NCBI GenBank assembly: GCA_047618565.1
Contig: JBLHKW010000209.1
Span: 1-6,894 of the forward strand
Length of the DNA: 6,894 bases
From: JBLHKW01 sp047618565
Lineage (GTDB): Bacteria > Planctomycetota > UBA1135 > GCA-002686595
Direction: 5' to 3'
A model generated the notes under the pieces. It made no database searches, had not been told where the DNA came from, and worked only from the letters and a program-made list of their open reading frames with translations. This document shows positions 1 to 5,844 of the stretch, piece after piece. Within the stretch, counting starts at the first letter, position 1. Every line of letters starts with the position of its first letter. Made by a program: the position numbers and the translations under genes.

Positions 1-30
1 GTTCTTGCGTCCGACGAACACGATCTGGAT

Positions 31-705
31 TCAGCCTTTCTCGATGGTGAGGATCAAGGTCCCGTTCAATGTCATCCGGCCGCGGCGCGCCACATCGAGC
101 AGGCTGTCGAGTTCACGCTGATCCTCGGGATCCGGCGTGAGGCCATCCGTCGCGCGCTGGGCCTCGTATTCGAGGTCGGCGACACTCCAGGGCCGCTGCG
201 GCCGATAGGTCTCGACCTTGCCCTGCGGCTGACCCGGCAGGTGCGCCCGCAGGGCGTCGGCCGACAGCACGTCCGCGTGGAATCGGCCGCTACGGCGGTC
301 CATGCGCTTGAGCCAGCGATCGGCGCGCAGGGCGAAGCGCTGATCCGCGCAGGTCTCGTCGAACCACGGTTCGGCGATCACGAGCCCCGCGCGCGCGACG
401 CGCCAGGCCTCTCCAAGGGCACTCCCCAGGTCCGGCAGGTGGTGGGGGACATGCCGCAGGCTGACCCAGTCGAAGGAGGCGGACTCGAAGGGCAGGTGCG
501 CCGCGCTCGCCCGCACCCAGGCCACCGGAGGCCCCGGGGGTACTGGGGGCGCCTCCAACTCCAGGCCGACCGCGTACAGACCCCGTTCCCTGGCCCGTCG
601 GACGAGGTTCCCGGCGCCCGCCCCTATATCAAGGAGGCTGGAGGGCTCGAGGGCGAAGAGTCGCTCGGCAAAATGGTCGCGCAGGGCCTCACGCTGGGTG
701 TCCAT
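31..705 (-). CDS. Class I SAM-dependent methyltransferase (Methyltransf_11-like)
   Basis: The 224-residue product has the compact Rossmann fold plan of small-molecule or generic SAM methyltransferases. Motif I is LLDIGAGAGNL (residues 24-34), the glycine-rich AdoMet loop. An acidic residue follows at the end of strand 2 (GLELE, about 47-51). ASAAHLPFESASFDWVS (67-83) matches the family's typical 'D/S-A-x-x-L-P-F-x-x-x-S-F-D' motif. A histidine-rich post-motif (HVPHHLPD, 85-92) resembles the 'xxHHxxD' segment of UbiE-like members. The C-terminal half (about 115-224) has no recognisable substrate signature, so the substrate is unknown. The ATG at 705-703 is preceded on the minus strand by AGGA (718-715) with 9-nt spacing, which supports this start. 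The protein looks cytosolic, with no signal peptide or membrane helix. The gene diverges from the membrane-protein gene at 781. Family assignment is secure; function is not. Confidence 0.87.
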   Translation of the reverse strand: MDTQREALRDHFAERLFALEPSSLLDIGAGAGNLVRRARERGLYAVGLELEAPPVPPGPPVAWVRASAAHLPFESASFDWVSLRHVPHHLPDLGSALGEAWRVARAGLVIAEPWFDETCADQRFALRADRWLKRMDRRSGRFHADVLSADALRAHLPGQPQGKVETYRPQRPWSVADLEYEAQRATDGLTPDPEDQRELDSLLDVARRGRMTLNGTLILTIEKG

Positions 706-710
706 GGGGG

Positions 711-780
711 CGTATCCTACCAGCCAGTATTATACCGTCAAGTATATTACGGCGGATTGGAGCTCCGCTACCCTCTGCCC
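711..780. promoter_or_regulatory. AT-rich divergent promoter region
   Basis: Positions 722-750 form a conspicuous AT-rich island in GC-rich sequence between two divergent genes. On the minus strand a perfect TATAAT lies at 734-729, about 23 nt before the methyltransferase ATG, leaving room for a short leader with the AGGA at 718-715. No good -35 hexamer sits 16-18 bp upstream; a TTGACG (741-736) is too close to pair with it. On the plus strand TATATT (743-748) could be the -10 box for the gene at 781, again without a clear -35. The promoter role is inferred from composition, the -10 match and the divergent layout. Confidence 0.35.
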
Positions 781-1146
781 ATGGAGGCTGCCGTTCGCGA
801 CCTGATGGCCATCGCCCTGGTCCTGCTAGGTCTATCCCACATCGTATGGCCCGCGCGCTGGGCACGCTTCTTCAACAGGCTGCGCGAGAGGGGTGCGCCC
901 GGTGCTCGTGCCAACGCCCTGCTGCACCTCATGCCCGGGGTCCTGATCGTCGCCTTCCACAATGTCTGGCACGGCGTCCCGGCGATCCTGACCGTCTACG
1001 GCTGGCTGCTCGTGATCAAGGCCAGCATCTACCTGGTCCACCCGCCCATCGGCCTGCGGGCAATGGGCATGGTGCGCGAGGACAACCCGCGCAGCTTCGT
1101 GCTCGTCGGCGTACCGATGGTGGTCGTGGGCCTGCTACTGATGTAG
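781..1146 (+). CDS. Small four-helix integral membrane protein, unknown function
   Basis: The 121-residue product is almost entirely hydrophobic. Likely membrane segments are about residues 7-23, 46-62, 67-86 and 105-121. A basic loop lies after helix 1 (ARWARFFNRLRERG, about 25-38), which puts that loop in the cytoplasm by the positive-inside rule. A polar HNVWHG (60-65) sits between helices 2 and 3. The protein ends only a residue or so past the last helix. I do not recognise a named family; 'HNVW...GWLL.IK' resembles, from memory, small uncharacterised bacterial membrane proteins. The ATG at 781 was chosen because the frame upstream is antisense to the methyltransferase gene. No Shine-Dalgarno lies at proper distance (GGAG at 759-762 is 18 nt away), so ATG 805 or an upstream TTG at 757 remain possible. 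The gene converges on the helicase gene, 17 bp stop to stop. No operon partner is visible. Confidence 0.72.
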   Translation: MEAAVRDLMAIALVLLGLSHIVWPARWARFFNRLRERGAPGARANALLHLMPGVLIVAFHNVWHGVPAILTVYGWLLVIKASIYLVHPPIGLRAMGMVREDNPRSFVLVGVPMVVVGLLLM

Positions 1147-1159
1147 CGCGCGTTGCGCG
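1147..1159. terminator. Small GC hairpin between convergent genes
   Basis: CGCGC (1147-1151) and GCGCG (1155-1159) can pair around a 3-nt loop in the 17-bp gap between the two convergent stop codons. There is no T-tract on either side, so it is not a classical intrinsic terminator. It is listed only because the position is where a bidirectional terminator would be expected. Confidence 0.15.
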
Positions 1160-1163
1160 ATCC

Positions 1164-3296
1164 CTACTTGCCGCGGCTGGTCTTCCGCCGTCGACCCTTG
1201 GTCTTGCGCTTCTTCTTTTTCTTGGGCGCTGGTTCGGCGCCCGCGGCAACCCAGTCCGCCGGTGGCGGCGTGCCCTTGATCTCGTACAGGAAGCGCGAGA
1301 CATGGGAGGGTAGCTTGTGCCCGAACTTCGCGCGCTCCGCGGTCCAGCTCAGGGTCAGGTGGGTGCGCGCGCGGGTGATGCCCACGTAGGCCAGGCGCCT
1401 CTCTTCCTCCACCGTGTCCTCCTCGATGGAACGCGCGTGCGGCAGCAGGCCCTCTTCCAGGCCGACCAGGTAGACGTGCGGAAACTCGAGCCCCTTGGAC
1501 GCGTGCAGGGTCATCAGCGTGACCACGTCGCGCTTCGAGTTGTCCCCGTCGTCACGATCGTTGGCCGTCAGGGCGAGCTCGTTGAGGAATCCGTTCAGCT
1601 CCGGTCCCTTCTTGGTCTTGACGCGGCTGACGTAGTTCTCGGCGAAGTTGAGGACATCCATCACGCCCAGCCAGCGTTGATCGCGCGTCTTCTCGTCGGG
1701 ATAGATGCGCTCGACCTCCTTCTTGTAGGCCACCTCCTCGAGCAGCCGCTCCACCGCCGGGACCAGCTCCATGCCGCGCGCCAGCTCCCCGAGCGCCTGC
1801 ATACGGTCGAGCAGCCGCACCACCGTGTCGGCCGTGCTGGCCGCCACACCCTCGATGTCCTCGTGCTTGCGGAAGGCCTCGTTTGCGCTGATGCCCTTCT
1901 CCGTCGCGTACTCGATCACCCGGCCCAGGGTGGTCTTGCCGACGCCGCGCGGCGGCGTGTTCACGATGCGCAGCAGTGACGGCTCGTCGCCCGCGTCGAC
2001 CATCAGGCGCAGGTAGGCGAGCACGTCGCGCACCTCCTTGCGGTCGAAGAAGCTCATACCGCCCACCAGGACGTAGGGCACGTCCTTCATGCGCAATTCG
2101 GCCTCGAAGGGCCGCGGCTGGATCGCCGTGCGAAACAGGATCGCGAAGTCCGAGTACTTGGCCTTCTTCTCGGCCACGAGCTTCGAGATGTTCCCGACCA
2201 CGAATTCGGCTTCGGCGTTCTCGTCACGGGAGGTCACTCCCTGGACCGCCGCGCCGCCTCCAAAGTGCGAGCGCAGTTCCTTGTCGTGTCGCTTGGGGTT
2301 GTGCGCGATGAGCTTGTTGGCCATCGTCAGGATCTCGCGCGTCGACCGGTAGTTGGTCTCGAGGCGCACCACCAGCGCGCCCGGAAAGTCCTTTTCAAAC
2401 CCAAGGATCTTCGTGATGTCCGCGCCGCGCCAGCCGTAGATCGACTGATCGTCGTCACCGACCACGCACAGGTTGCGGTGGCCGTCTGCGAGCCCGCGCA
2501 CGATCTCGTACTGGGGCCCGTTGGTGTCCTGGTACTCGTCCACCAGCAGGTAGCGAAAGCGCGCACGGAACTTGTCGCGCAGGGCTTCGTTCTTGCTGAG
2601 CATGCCGACCATCTCGAGCAGCAGATCGTCGAAGTCGAGCCGGCGCACGTTGCGCAGTGATTCCCGGTAACGCAACCAGGCGCGGCCCACGAGCTCGTCC
2701 TGATCGCTACCCGCGCGCTTGAGGAATTCCTCGGGCGTCACGAGCTCGTTCTTCAGCCGCGAGATCTTGCTCAGCGCAGCTTGCGGCTGCAGGACGGCCT
2801 CCGCGATGTGCAGCTCGCGCAGGGCGCCCTTGATGATGTTCTGCTGGTCAGAGGGGTCGCAGATGCCGAAGCCCTGGGGCCAGCCGAGCTCCTCGGCGTG
2901 GTCGCGCAGGGAGTTCAGGCAGAACGAGTGGAAGGTCCCGACCGTCAGGGGCTCGGCGGCCACACTCCCGACCAGACTGGAGACCCGTTCGCGCATCTCC
3001 ATGGCCGCCTTGTTGGTGAAGGTCATGGCCAGGATCGACGACGCCGGCACGCCCTGGGCCAGCAGGTGGGCGATGCGGGTCGTGATCACCCGGGTCTTGC
3101 CCGTTCCGGCCCCGGCCAGCACCAGCACGGGTCCCTCGGTACGCTCCACCGCGGTCCTCTGCTCGGGATTGAGCCCGGCGAGCAGGCTCGCGCTGCTGAC
3201 CGCACGCGCCGGGTGTTGCTTGCCCTTTTGGGGCCCCCGCCAGCGTTTCTTGCGAACCTTCTTCGCCCCGGCGGGGCCTTTGCTCGGGGACGGCAT
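1164..3296 (-). CDS. Superfamily 1A DNA helicase, Rep/UvrD/PcrA family
   Basis: An ATP-dependent 3'-5' DNA helicase/translocase of the family acting in replication restart, repair and removal of DNA-bound proteins. With the start used here it is 710 residues, close to E. coli Rep (673) and UvrD (720). All helicase motifs are visible in order: Q-motif LNPEQ (42-46), Walker A AGAGTGKT (61-68), motif Ia FTNKAAMEM (93-101), TFHSF (121-125), Walker B LLVDEYQD (250-257), motif III VVGDDDQSIYGWRGA (278-292), motif IV ETNYRST (313-319), motif V TLMTLHASKGLEF (593-605) and motif VI ERRLAYVGITRAR (632-644). DEYQD, GDDDQSIYGWRGA and the LPHARSIEED stretch look more Rep-like than UvrD-like, but orthology is not certain. 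The protein has basic ends: AKKVRKKRWR near residues 11-20 and a Lys/Arg-rich tail from about 691 to 710, probably extra DNA or partner contacts. The ATG at 3296-3294 has GAAG 6 nt upstream. An in-frame ATG at 3521 would add 75 Pro/Arg-rich residues and is judged intergenic. Confidence 0.95.
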   Translation of the reverse strand: MPSPSKGPAGAKKVRKKRWRGPQKGKQHPARAVSSASLLAGLNPEQRTAVERTEGPVLVLAGAGTGKTRVITTRIAHLLAQGVPASSILAMTFTNKAAMEMRERVSSLVGSVAAEPLTVGTFHSFCLNSLRDHAEELGWPQGFGICDPSDQQNIIKGALRELHIAEAVLQPQAALSKISRLKNELVTPEEFLKRAGSDQDELVGRAWLRYRESLRNVRRLDFDDLLLEMVGMLSKNEALRDKFRARFRYLLVDEYQDTNGPQYEIVRGLADGHRNLCVVGDDDQSIYGWRGADITKILGFEKDFPGALVVRLETNYRSTREILTMANKLIAHNPKRHDKELRSHFGGGAAVQGVTSRDENAEAEFVVGNISKLVAEKKAKYSDFAILFRTAIQPRPFEAELRMKDVPYVLVGGMSFFDRKEVRDVLAYLRLMVDAGDEPSLLRIVNTPPRGVGKTTLGRVIEYATEKGISANEAFRKHEDIEGVAASTADTVVRLLDRMQALGELARGMELVPAVERLLEEVAYKKEVERIYPDEKTRDQRWLGVMDVLNFAENYVSRVKTKKGPELNGFLNELALTANDRDDGDNSKRDVVTLMTLHASKGLEFPHVYLVGLEEGLLPHARSIEEDTVEEERRLAYVGITRARTHLTLSWTAERAKFGHKLPSHVSRFLYEIKGTPPPADWVAAGAEPAPKKKKKRKTKGRRRKTSRGK

Positions 3297-3341
3297 GCGG
3301 TGCTTCGAGAGGGGCCGGGCAGGCGGGGAGGGCGGCGGTGT

Positions 3342-3366
3342 GCTCGCGCCCGAAATGGGCGCGGGC
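3342..3366. other. GC-rich inverted repeat in the helicase leader
   Basis: CGCGCCC (3345-3351) and GGGCGCG (3357-3363) are perfect 7-bp arms around the loop GAAAT. On the plus strand pairing extends to 3342/3366 through one G-T wobble. It lies 46-70 bp upstream of the chosen helicase ATG, in a low-complexity GC run (3357-3380). It could be a leader hairpin or simply the result of extreme GC content. Confidence 0.35.
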
Positions 3367-3428
3367 GCGGGCGGGGGCGCGAAAGGATAGCGGCGCCATT
3401 CGCCGACGGAAGTGTCCACCCATGACGG

Positions 3429-3446
3429 GAGCGGGTCGACCCGCTC
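3429..3446. promoter_or_regulatory. 18-bp perfect palindrome, candidate operator
   Basis: GAGCGGGTC (3429-3437) is followed without spacer by its exact reverse complement GACCCGCTC (3438-3446). It lies in the 256-bp divergent intergenic region, 133 bp before the helicase ATG (3296) and 107 bp before the sigma-factor GTG (3553). A spacerless palindrome of this length fits a binding site for a dimeric regulator acting on one or both genes. A cruciform or RNA stem is the alternative. A further hairpin follows at 3450-3466. The palindrome itself is certain; the function is inferred. Confidence 0.5.
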
Positions 3447-3449
3447 TCC

Positions 3450-3466
3450 CGGGCCTGCGCGGCCCG
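3450..3466. other. GC-rich hairpin next to the palindrome
   Basis: CGGGCC (3450-3455) pairs perfectly with GGCCCG (3461-3466) around a 5-nt loop. It starts three bases after the 18-bp palindrome. No T-tract follows. It may be part of a structured leader of the sigma-factor transcript. The rest of the intergenic region (3467-3552) has no convincing sigma-70 promoter; a weak 5-bp stem (3511-3525) is present. Confidence 0.3.
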
Positions 3467-3552
3467 ATCGCGGACCATGGCCGGGTGAAAAAGCTGACAA
3501 GAAAACCCACATCGGCGCCACCGATCCAGGTCATCCTTGCCTCAAGGGGGTT

Positions 3553-4071
3553 GTGAGAATCGTTGCACAGAATCGCGTCCAGCAGGTTGAGCGCCTGGTT
3601 CGCCACCACGAGCCGAGTGTGCGTGGGTTCCTGCGTTTCATGGGCTGTCCCGCCGACCTGATCGACGACCTGGTCCAGGACGTCTTTCTGTCCGTGCTGG
3701 CGTCCAACTTCGAGGAGCGTAACGATCCCTCGACGGCCGCATTCCTGCGCCGGGTGGCGCGCAACCTGCTCCTGAAGGCCCTCGGTCGGAAGCGTCGTGA
3801 GCCGCTGCTCGGCGACCTGTCCCTGTCCGAGGAGATCTGGATCGAGTTCGAGGCCGAGGATGGTGGAAACGCGTACGTCGATGCTCTGCGGGGCTGTTTC
3901 GGCCTGCTCGCGCCGCGCGCGACCGAGGTGCTGAAGTTGCGCTACACCAGCATGCTCGGGGGCGTGGCCATCGCCGAGCACCTGGGCCTCAAGGAGGCCG
4001 GCGTGAAATCGATCCTGGTACGTGCCAAGAAGCGCCTGCGCGACTGCATCGAGAGGACGGTGAAGGCGTGA
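3553..4071 (+). CDS. ECF-type sigma-70 family RNA polymerase sigma factor
   Basis: The 172-residue product has the two-domain layout and size of extracytoplasmic-function sigma factors. Region 2 (about residues 14-82) contains the core-binding helix with DLVQDVFLSVL (39-49) and a basic region 2.3/2.4 segment (AAFLRRVARNLLLKALGRKRR, 62-82) for -10 recognition. An acidic linker follows (about 90-108). Region 4 (about 112-168) holds a helix-turn-helix around VAIAEHLGLKEAGVKSILVRA (138-158) for -35 recognition. The GTG at 3553 is chosen because AAGG (3544-3547) lies 5 nt upstream and homology begins just after it. The same frame is open back to a GTG at 3412, but that stretch is low complexity and crosses the intergenic palindrome. 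The 4-bp overlap (GTGA) with the following membrane regulator implies translational coupling, the usual arrangement for a sigma factor and its controlling anti-sigma/FecR-like protein. It likely directs genes responding to an envelope or external signal; its regulon is unknown. Confidence 0.9.
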   Translation: MRIVAQNRVQQVERLVRHHEPSVRGFLRFMGCPADLIDDLVQDVFLSVLASNFEERNDPSTAAFLRRVARNLLLKALGRKRREPLLGDLSLSEEIWIEFEAEDGGNAYVDALRGCFGLLAPRATEVLKLRYTSMLGGVAIAEHLGLKEAGVKSILVRAKKRLRDCIERTVKA

Positions 4072-5708
4072 GCGATCTCGACGATCCCCAGGATCCCGAG
4101 GATCCCCAGGACCGCATCCTGGATGTGGCCCTGGAGCGACTTCTCGACCAGCCGCGCTCCGACGACGCGGCCGAGCGCATCCTCGCGGCCTGGCGCCGCG
4201 GAGTGACCGGTACCGGGCTCGATGGCCTCGAGCCGGAGGCCGAAGAGATCGGGTCGGAGCGGATCGACGTGCCGGATTCGAAGCACCCGCTGACGTCCGT
4301 GCCGGCCACCCAGGGCAGCGGCCTGCGCCTGCTGCGTGTTGCAGCCGCGGTTCTGCTGGTGGGCGGCGCCATCGCCGTCTGGAGCTCGCGCACCTCGCGC
4401 CCGAAGGGCCCTCATCTGCTGGCGGATCGGCGCGTCGCCGTGCTGGACGAGGCCGGGCGATCGATCCCATCGAAGGTTGTGCGCGCCGGCCAGCGGGTGC
4501 TCGTGGATGGTGGCGCGGCCGCGACGTTTACCTGGCCTGACGCGGAGAACGGCGACCCTGGACGGCGGCTGGTGGCCTCCGCCGAGAGCGTCTTCGAGTG
4601 GCGGCCCGGCGAGCTGCAGCTGTGGCGCGGTGAGCTTCAGGTGGACGCCAAGGAAGGGCCGCTGGACCTGGACCTGAACACGGCTCGCGTCACGCTGGAA
4701 TCCGGGACATCGGCCGTGGCACGCGTCGCATGGCTGGGCGACCTCCCGTTCGATACGGACAATGCTGGACCCGAGACCCTCGCGCTCGGCCTGACTTCCG
4801 GCTCCGCCTCCATTGCATACGGGGCCTTCGAACAGCGCCTAGTTGCGGGGGAGGGCTGGGAGCTCCCCGGCGACCCCGACGCCTGGTGGCAGGGGACCGG
4901 CCGGCCGCTCGTGGATCTTTGCGGACAGCTGCCGCGCCTCGTCCTGCCGGGGCAAGCCTTCAACCCGGATTCATGGCTGCGGCGACACCTGCTGTTCGAT
5001 CGGATCGCGGGCGAGATCGTGGCGGTGCTCGAGCGCGACGTCCTGACCTGGGAGGTCCTGGAGTCGCACTTCATGGAAGCACGCGACTACGAGAGCGGCG
5101 AGTTCTCGCCCTCGTTCGTCGACTTTCTGGCGTGGGAACAATCGAGTCGTGCCCTCGAACTGGCGCGCCAGATGTGGATCGAGTCGCCGCAATCGTTCAC
5201 CGAAGAGCACCTCGTGGCCTTCGCCGGCAGGGGCGGATTCGAGTTCGAGCGCGAGCTGCGCGCCCTGGCCGAGGCGGGATCGGTCGAGCTCGACTCGGGA
5301 CTGGCGGCTGCGGCCTACTTCGCGTGGCGTGGGGACGACGTCGGCCGGCAGCTGCTCTCGGCCATGGCCGATTTCGGCGATCGGGAGGCACCGTTCCGGG
5401 ATATCGGCGGCTGGAACCGGGCTCTGCTCGCGTCCCGGGCCATGGGCTGGCTAGGAGACCCCGAGCCGTGGGACCGGCTCCTCGACCGCATGGTGGACGT
5501 GATCCCGGCCGCCCTCGACCAGGGCTCCTTGACCTATGCCGCATTCATGTTCACGTACGCCGACTACTTTGCGACCGAGGGGCCCGGCGTACTGACGCGC
5601 ATTCCGACCGACGTTTACCTGGCCCTGCACTACGACGGGCTTCGGGAGCGGCTCGACAGCCCCATGAAGGTGCGCGACATGCTCGCCGAGCTGGCCGGTC
5701 GCTGGTGA
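4068..5708 (+). CDS. Membrane-anchored FecR-like sigma regulator with helical C-terminal domain
   Basis: A 546-residue single-pass membrane protein and probable partner of the overlapping ECF sigma factor. Residues 1-85 are cytoplasmic and acidic, opening with a DPQ/DPE/DPQ repeat. A helix at about 15-45 is the likely sigma-contact region; no HxxxCxxC zinc anti-sigma motif is present. The only membrane helix is about 87-105. Residues 118-270 look like a FecR beta domain: a VLVDGGAAATFTWPDAE stretch (144-160), GELQLWRGELQVD (181-193), then alternating strands ending in VAGEGWELPG (259-268). FecR proteins pass an outer signal to a sigma factor. Residues about 307-546 are helical and absent from classical FecR. 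They match the downstream secreted protein: TW (327-328/94-95), FT-x5-AFA (377-386/146-155), LG[DE]PE (462-466/224-228) and AALD (481-484/243-246). There is a single cysteine (C285). The GTG start has AGAGGA (4052-4057) 10 nt upstream. Whether it inhibits or activates the sigma factor cannot be read from the sequence. Confidence 0.82.
   Translation: MSDLDDPQDPEDPQDRILDVALERLLDQPRSDDAAERILAAWRRGVTGTGLDGLEPEAEEIGSERIDVPDSKHPLTSVPATQGSGLRLLRVAAAVLLVGGAIAVWSSRTSRPKGPHLLADRRVAVLDEAGRSIPSKVVRAGQRVLVDGGAAATFTWPDAENGDPGRRLVASAESVFEWRPGELQLWRGELQVDAKEGPLDLDLNTARVTLESGTSAVARVAWLGDLPFDTDNAGPETLALGLTSGSASIAYGAFEQRLVAGEGWELPGDPDAWWQGTGRPLVDLCGQLPRLVLPGQAFNPDSWLRRHLLFDRIAGEIVAVLERDVLTWEVLESHFMEARDYESGEFSPSFVDFLAWEQSSRALELARQMWIESPQSFTEEHLVAFAGRGGFEFERELRALAEAGSVELDSGLAAAAYFAWRGDDVGRQLLSAMADFGDREAPFRDIGGWNRALLASRAMGWLGDPEPWDRLLDRMVDVIPAALDQGSLTYAAFMFTYADYFATEGPGVLTRIPTDVYLALHYDGLRERLDSPMKVRDMLAELAGRW
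4083..4109 (+). repeat. Three tandem 9-bp units inside the regulator gene
   Basis: GATCCCCAG, GATCCCGAG and GATCCCCAG follow each other directly, with a partial fourth unit (GAC) after them. In frame they encode Asp-Pro-Gln, Asp-Pro-Glu and Asp-Pro-Gln within the acidic N terminus of the FecR-like protein (about residues 6-14). The 9-bp period keeps the frame, so copy number could vary by slippage without breaking the gene. Confidence 0.8.
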
Positions 5709-5721
5709 AACATGCCGGAGT

Positions 5722-5752
5722 CTTACGAAATGCGGCGAGATCGTTTCGTAGG
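5722..5752 (+). promoter_or_regulatory. Inverted repeat TACGAAA-N13-TTTCGTA, candidate promoter/operator
   Basis: Perfect 7-bp arms TACGAAA (5724-5730) and TTTCGTA (5744-5750) flank 13 bp. RNA pairing extends to 5722/5752 with one wobble. It lies 13 bp after the regulator stop codon. GAAAT (5727-5731) and CGTAGG (5747-5752), 15 bp apart, also fit the loose GAA...CGT pattern of ECF-sigma promoters. It could therefore be a promoter for the secreted-protein gene, an operator, or a transcript-end hairpin. No T-tract follows. Confidence 0.35.
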
Positions 5753-5783
5753 TCAGCGGGACTCTATGGGTTGTTCCGTTCGA

Positions 5784-5806
5784 GCCCGTCGCACTCGGTG
5801 ACGGGC
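5784..5806 (+). other. Strong leader hairpin 1 of the secreted-protein gene
   Basis: GCCCGTCGC (5784-5792) pairs with GTGACGGGC (5798-5806) as a 9-bp stem with one G-U wobble and a 5-nt loop (ACTCG). No T-run follows, so it is not a standard intrinsic terminator, although it could attenuate read-through from the sigma/FecR-like operon. It directly abuts the next hairpin with no spacer. Confidence 0.5.
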
Positions 5807-5833
5807 GTGGACAGCGGAGCGGCGCCTGTCCAC
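5807..5833 (+). promoter_or_regulatory. Leader hairpin 2 abutting the Shine-Dalgarno
   Basis: GTGGACAG (5807-5814) and CTGTCCAC (5826-5833) are perfect 8-bp arms with an 11-nt loop. The stem ends one base before the Shine-Dalgarno AGGAGA (5834-5839), which lies 5 nt ahead of the ATG at 5845. A stem stacked against the ribosome site can hold it open, stabilise the mRNA, or be a protein-binding point for translational control. The geometry is seen; the role is inferred. Confidence 0.5.
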
Positions 5834-5844
5834 AGGAGATCGTC

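Noticed and set aside
241..780. Extension of the small membrane protein upstream to 241
   Set aside because: The added 180 residues are read antisense through the methyltransferase gene and the AT-rich promoter island.
3297..3521. N-terminal extension of the helicase to an ATG at 3521
   Set aside because: The added 75 residues are Pro/Arg-rich, lie outside the family's usual boundaries and cross the perfect palindrome. The ATG at 3296 gives a family-typical length. It cannot be excluded without N-terminal data.
3412..3552. Upstream GTG start for the sigma factor at 3412
   Set aside because: It adds 47 residues without region 2 homology and crosses the palindrome and hairpin. The GTG at 3553 has AAGG at proper spacing.
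2848..4470. A 540-codon minus-strand open frame spanning the helicase start, the intergenic region and the sigma and regulator genes
   Set aside because: It is antisense or out of frame to three genes with clear domain evidence, is Arg/Pro/Ala-rich, and shows no domain. Long spurious frames are expected at this GC content.
5784..5806. Intrinsic terminator for the sigma/regulator operon
   Set aside because: The stem is strong, but no T-tract follows and the next hairpin begins immediately, so it is reported as a leader hairpin instead.
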